NCBI GenBank assembly: GCA_003669575.1
Contig: QWOR01000150.1
Span: forward strand, 1 to 8,918
Reading direction: 5' to 3'
Length of the DNA stretch: 8,918 nt
Origin: Planctomycetota bacterium
GTDB lineage: Bacteria; Planctomycetota; Planctomycetia; Planctomycetales; Planctomycetaceae
The notes beneath the pieces are model-generated. The model saw only the letters and a program-made list of their open reading frames with translations, did not search any database and had not been told where the DNA came from. Below, one piece after another: positions 5,980 through 8,918 of the stretch (position 1 is the stretch's first letter; each line of letters begins with the position of its first letter). Made by a program: the position numbers and the translations under genes.

Positions 5980-8918
5980 CTATTCATTGCTTTGCTTCTT
6001 GTCGTCTTCCTGTGATTCGAAGTCCCCTCCGGACAGCAGTCCTAACTGGCGGAGTCGACGTTGCGTCCGATAGTAGTCGAAGCCCAGGAACGTCGTGGCG
6101 ATCACACCAGCCAGCATTTCCAGCCGATACTTTCGATCGGTCCAGAACTCCGTACTGAGCAGAACGATCGTGATGACGGCACTGCTCACCAGAAAGACCT
6201 GCTTCGCTTGAGACATGAGAATCAAGCGTTTGCTCTCGGAGCGGGCAACATTCGAGCGTGCCTGGGTATTCGCAATCGACCGGAACGAATCGAGATTCGC
6301 CCGCAATGCAGTCTTATCGACCTGCTCAAGCTTTCGAGACGACTTGGTGGCCTTGGGCACTTCCTCTTCGGTGAGGTCGCTGGAGGACACCCGTGGCTCT
6401 TCCACCCGCATAGCGGGAACTGACGGTGTCACTGGCGCGATCGGAGGGGGGACTGGCTTGGGAGCCGGTGGAGCAGGTTTCAACGAGGCCTTTCTCGTTC
6501 GAGCCAGAAGCTGCTCCATGTAGGCCGCGACAGGATCGAGTGATTCGTTGATTGGGGCCTCTTCCTCATCCGCCACGGGCTCGTCTTCGAATTCGGCAGC
6601 CGCTTCGGCCTGCTGCGAATCTTGGGCCCCAGCTTCCAAGTTGTCCTGATACGCTGTGTCCTCGTCGTATTCCATCTCAGAGGAATCGGAGCCTTCCACC
6701 TCGCATGCTGACTCGCCTGACGCAGCCGCGACCGATTGATCCTCACCCGATCTCGACACCGCGCCGCGAAGTGGGCCCAGATCGATGCCAAACATCTCAG
6801 ACAGTCGTGAACGCAGTTCGATCGACTTGGGAGTCTCCGCTTCAGCGTCCCCGGTGTGATCGGGCTCAGCAATCACCTCCGAGGAGAGAGCGTACGCATC
6901 GTCGTCCGATTGGTTCTCAGAGTTCACTTCGAGCTGATCGCCAACTTCGCCCGTCATTGTTTCGTAATCAGATGTCGCTGCATCTGCATGAATACTTGCT
7001 GCGTCCACATGCGACTCTGAAGATTGTCCCGGCAAGTCATGGAGACGCCGGTCCTCTTCTTCCTGAGACGGGATTTCCTGGGCATGCGAGAAAGCGGAAG
7101 CCAGCGGCGGCTGTTCAGCTGCAGAAGGTTTCGGCGATGCTCCCGCAGGCGAAAGATTAGAAGGTTGTGAAGCAGCCGCCGATGATTGACCTCCGACCCG
7201 GCGGATGATTTCCGCAATCTCCGGAGGCAGCATCTCATCCGAGGAGGCGCCGATCGAAGAAAAGCTGGCGAAACCCGCCAACGGATCGATGACTTCCTCT
7301 TCGTACTCCGAATCAGCCTCGTCGTGCTCCTCGGCACTCAGCTCCTCATTGTCTGCCGCCACGACATCAGACATCGTATTATCAGGAACGGCGGTGTCTT
7401 CCGGGTACTGATCATCGACATCGATCACCGACAACTCGAGAGCCACCGGTTCACCCGACGCTTTATATTGTTCGAGCTGCTGCGCAAAACTGGTGAGTGC
7501 CTGTCGCTGCGACTCGAGTTCCGCCTCCGCCTGGCGCTGGACTTCCCGCTCCTCTCGAAGAGACTCCCATTCCTCCTCCAGATGCCCCCGCTGTTCGTCC
7601 AGCCGCCGCTTCTGGAGTTCCAGCCCAGCGACAGTCTTTTCGGCCTCTGCCTTGAGTTGCTCGGAAGTTGCTTCTCGCTGCCGAATCTGTCGCTCGCGTT
7701 CATCGAATGCCTGACGCATCGAGATCACGTTTTGGCGTTCGAGCAGGAAGGTATCGCGCTCGGTCGTCGCTTCAGCTTTGATGATATCGAGCTGAGCCTG
7801 CTCCTGCTCAAATCGCACTCGAGTCTGTTGTGCTTCTTCGCGTTCGCTCCGCAGTGCCTGGTACTCGCTCTCGACTTCTTGGCGGAGTTCGGACAGTGTC
7901 CGGCGTTCATCCAACAAGGCGTGAAGATGTGAACCAAACTGCGCATCATCACCCTCTGCCAACTGAGCAGAATCGTCGACCGTGGCGTGCACTGCCCGTT
8001 CGTCACGTGCAGCCTCTTGCGACTTCTGGTCTGACTCCAGCTGAGCCTGCAGTGCTGCCAACTCTTCTCGCCACCGCGACAGTTCCTGCTGGTCCTGAAC
8101 AAACTCAGCCTGAGCCTGAGCCAGTTGAGCCCATTGCTGTTCAATCTCGGGAGATGGGCCGGTCTGTGTCTCGGTGGCCATCGCGGACCGGGAGGCTGCC
8201 AGCGCGAGCTCTGATTTCATTTCCTCCAGACTGTTCTGCGCATCGAGGAGAAGTGCACGCTGCTCAGCCAGCTCACGCTCAGACTGCACCAGCTGCTCTG
8301 TCGTGAGTTGCTGATTTTGTTCCATCTCGGCGAACTGCAGCTGCAGTGAGCTCAACTCGGCACGGGCCACTTCCAGTTGCTGCTCAGCCTCGAGGGCTTG
8401 AGTTTGCGTCAGTCCCAGCTGCTGGATGTGCGACTCAAGCAGCTGACTCACGCGGATGGCTTCGGCGTCGAGTTCACTCGCACGCTTCTGCAATTGCTGT
8501 TCGAGCTCGCTCAAGTGCTTCTTGCCAGACTGCTCTGACATCTGCTGTTTGAGCTGGCTCGCCCGTGTCTCCGAGCGATCCTTCTGGAGTTGCACGAACT
8601 GCTGATTCAGCGACTCTTCCCGGCTGTCCAGTTCGACACGCAGTGCAATGAGAACCTGCTCGCGGGCCTCAACATCGGCTTTCGTTATCAGCAGAACGGC
8701 TTCCCGCTCCGCCAGCTCAGTCGATGTCGTCTGAACGAACTGTTCACGCTGCTCCAGATCCGCCAGACGTGCGGACATGCTTTGGGCATCGGCTTCGGTT
8801 CGCTGAGCGATCTCACTCAGCTCATCAATACGCTGTTGCCAAGCCTGCTCACGCACGACCAGGTCTGCAAATCGCTGTTCGAGCTGGCTCGATTCTTCAG
8901 CGATTTGCGTGCGAGAAG
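5980..8918 (-). CDS. Large coiled-coil protein with C-terminal membrane anchor (5' end beyond window)
   Basis: The frame is open to the right edge; 978 residues are visible and the true start is outside. A GTG at 8856 is only an internal valine. Residues 1 to about 485 are Gln/Glu/Leu/Arg-rich heptad coiled coil, with a likely break near 303-328 (AVHATVDDSAQLAEGDDAQFG). About 495-545 is very acidic (NEELSAEEHDEADSEYEEE). From there to about 890 the chain looks disordered, rich in Ser, Ala, Glu and Pro, with a proline stretch (APPAPKPVPPPIAPVTP). Two membrane helices follow, about 907-925 (VFLVSSAVITIVLLSTEFW) and 932-949 (LEMLAGVIATTFLGFDYY), then a basic and finally charged tail. By the positive-inside rule both ends face the cytoplasm, giving a long cytoplasmic rod tethered to the membrane. 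No Walker motifs are visible, so an SMC label would be wrong. I do not recognise a named family; a scaffold or cell-envelope organiser is a guess. Confidence 0.85.
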   Translation of the reverse strand, partial: SRTQIAEESSQLEQRFADLVVREQAWQQRIDELSEIAQRTEADAQSMSARLADLEQREQFVQTTSTELAEREAVLLITKADVEAREQVLIALRVELDSREESLNQQFVQLQKDRSETRASQLKQQMSEQSGKKHLSELEQQLQKRASELDAEAIRVSQLLESHIQQLGLTQTQALEAEQQLEVARAELSSLQLQFAEMEQNQQLTTEQLVQSERELAEQRALLLDAQNSLEEMKSELALAASRSAMATETQTGPSPEIEQQWAQLAQAQAEFVQDQQELSRWREELAALQAQLESDQKSQEAARDERAVHATVDDSAQLAEGDDAQFGSHLHALLDERRTLSELRQEVESEYQALRSEREEAQQTRVRFEQEQAQLDIIKAEATTERDTFLLERQNVISMRQAFDERERQIRQREATSEQLKAEAEKTVAGLELQKRRLDEQRGHLEEEWESLREEREVQRQAEAELESQRQALTSFAQQLEQYKASGEPVALELSVIDVDDQYPEDTAVPDNTMSDVVAADNEELSAEEHDEADSEYEEEVIDPLAGFASFSSIGASSDEMLPPEIAEIIRRVGGQSSAAASQPSNLSPAGASPKPSAAEQPPLASAFSHAQEIPSQEEEDRRLHDLPGQSSESHVDAASIHADAATSDYETMTGEVGDQLEVNSENQSDDDAYALSSEVIAEPDHTGDAEAETPKSIELRSRLSEMFGIDLGPLRGAVSRSGEDQSVAAASGESACEVEGSDSSEMEYDEDTAYQDNLEAGAQDSQQAEAAAEFEDEPVADEEEAPINESLDPVAAYMEQLLARTRKASLKPAPPAPKPVPPPIAPVTPSVPAMRVEEPRVSSSDLTEEEVPKATKSSRKLEQVDKTALRANLDSFRSIANTQARSNVARSESKRLILMSQAKQVFLVSSAVITIVLLSTEFWTDRKYRLEMLAGVIATTFLGFDYYRTQRRLRQLGLLSGGDFESQEDDKKQSNE
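8615..8748 (-). repeat. Two-heptad (14-residue) repeats in the coiled coil
   Basis: In the coiled-coil protein, an Arg-Glu pair recurs exactly every 14 residues at visible positions 57, 71, 85 and 99 (QREQF, EREAV, AREQV, SREES). The previous Arg-Glu, at 22, is 35 residues earlier, also a whole number of heptads. This in-phase spacing supports a continuous heptad register and a rod grown by duplication of two-heptad units. Confidence 0.6.
8867..8908. repeat. Nested inverted repeat inside the coiled-coil gene
   Basis: GCAAATCGCTG (8867-8877) and CAGCGATTTGC (8898-8908) are perfect 11-bp inverted arms. Within the 20-nt loop, TCGAG (8879-8883) and CTCGA (8888-8892) form a second stem around CTGG. 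The element is fully coding on the minus strand (TQIAEESSQLEQRFAD). It could fold as a strong mRNA hairpin, or be a by-product of repetitive coiled-coil codons. Confidence 0.5.

Noticed and set aside
7186..7932. Plus-strand open frame of 248 codons
   Set aside because: It is antisense to the coiled-coil gene; the Leu/Phe-rich translation is the complement of Gln/Glu codons.
5980..8918. SMC or Rad50-type chromosome protein
   Set aside because: No Walker A, Walker B or signature motif is seen, and the C-terminus is a membrane anchor rather than an ATPase head.

Overview
The window looks like chromosomal DNA from a planctomycete. The strongest sign is a DUF1559 pseudopilin-like protein (946-1962), a family greatly expanded in Planctomycetes, with a type IV prepilin N-terminus and a C-terminal H-X9-DG motif. 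Moderately high GC, sparse Shine-Dalgarno sites and mostly single-gene transcription units fit this. I see no RNA genes, CRISPR, insertion sequences or clear mobile DNA.

Layout: (1) 1-801, minus: the N-terminal half of an aldehyde dehydrogenase superfamily protein, cut by the left edge. (2) 946-1962, minus: the DUF1559 protein, separated from the dehydrogenase by a 144-bp gap with two hairpins. (3) 2158-2922, minus: a PAS-AraC transcriptional regulator. The 195-bp gap between it and the DUF1559 gene carries a phased direct repeat that could be an operator. (4) 3046-4755, minus: the dihydrolipoyl acetyltransferase (E2) of pyruvate dehydrogenase, with two lipoyl domains and its own good promoter; no E1 or E3 gene is adjacent. 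(5) 4992-5954, plus: a prenyltransferase/terpenoid-cyclase-like alpha-alpha toroid protein, divergent from aceF and apparently lacking the usual zinc ligands. (6) 5980-8918, minus: a very large coiled-coil protein with an acidic disordered middle and a C-terminal two-helix membrane anchor, cut by the right edge and convergent with the toroid gene (25-bp gap).

The genes do not form an obvious pathway. E2 and the aldehyde dehydrogenase are metabolic, the regulator may control the DUF1559 gene beside it, and the toroid and coiled-coil proteins have unknown roles. The least explained items are the membrane-tethered coiled-coil protein, the degenerate prenyltransferase-like protein, and the dyad or repeat elements beside the regulator. 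I do not see a clear multi-gene novel system.
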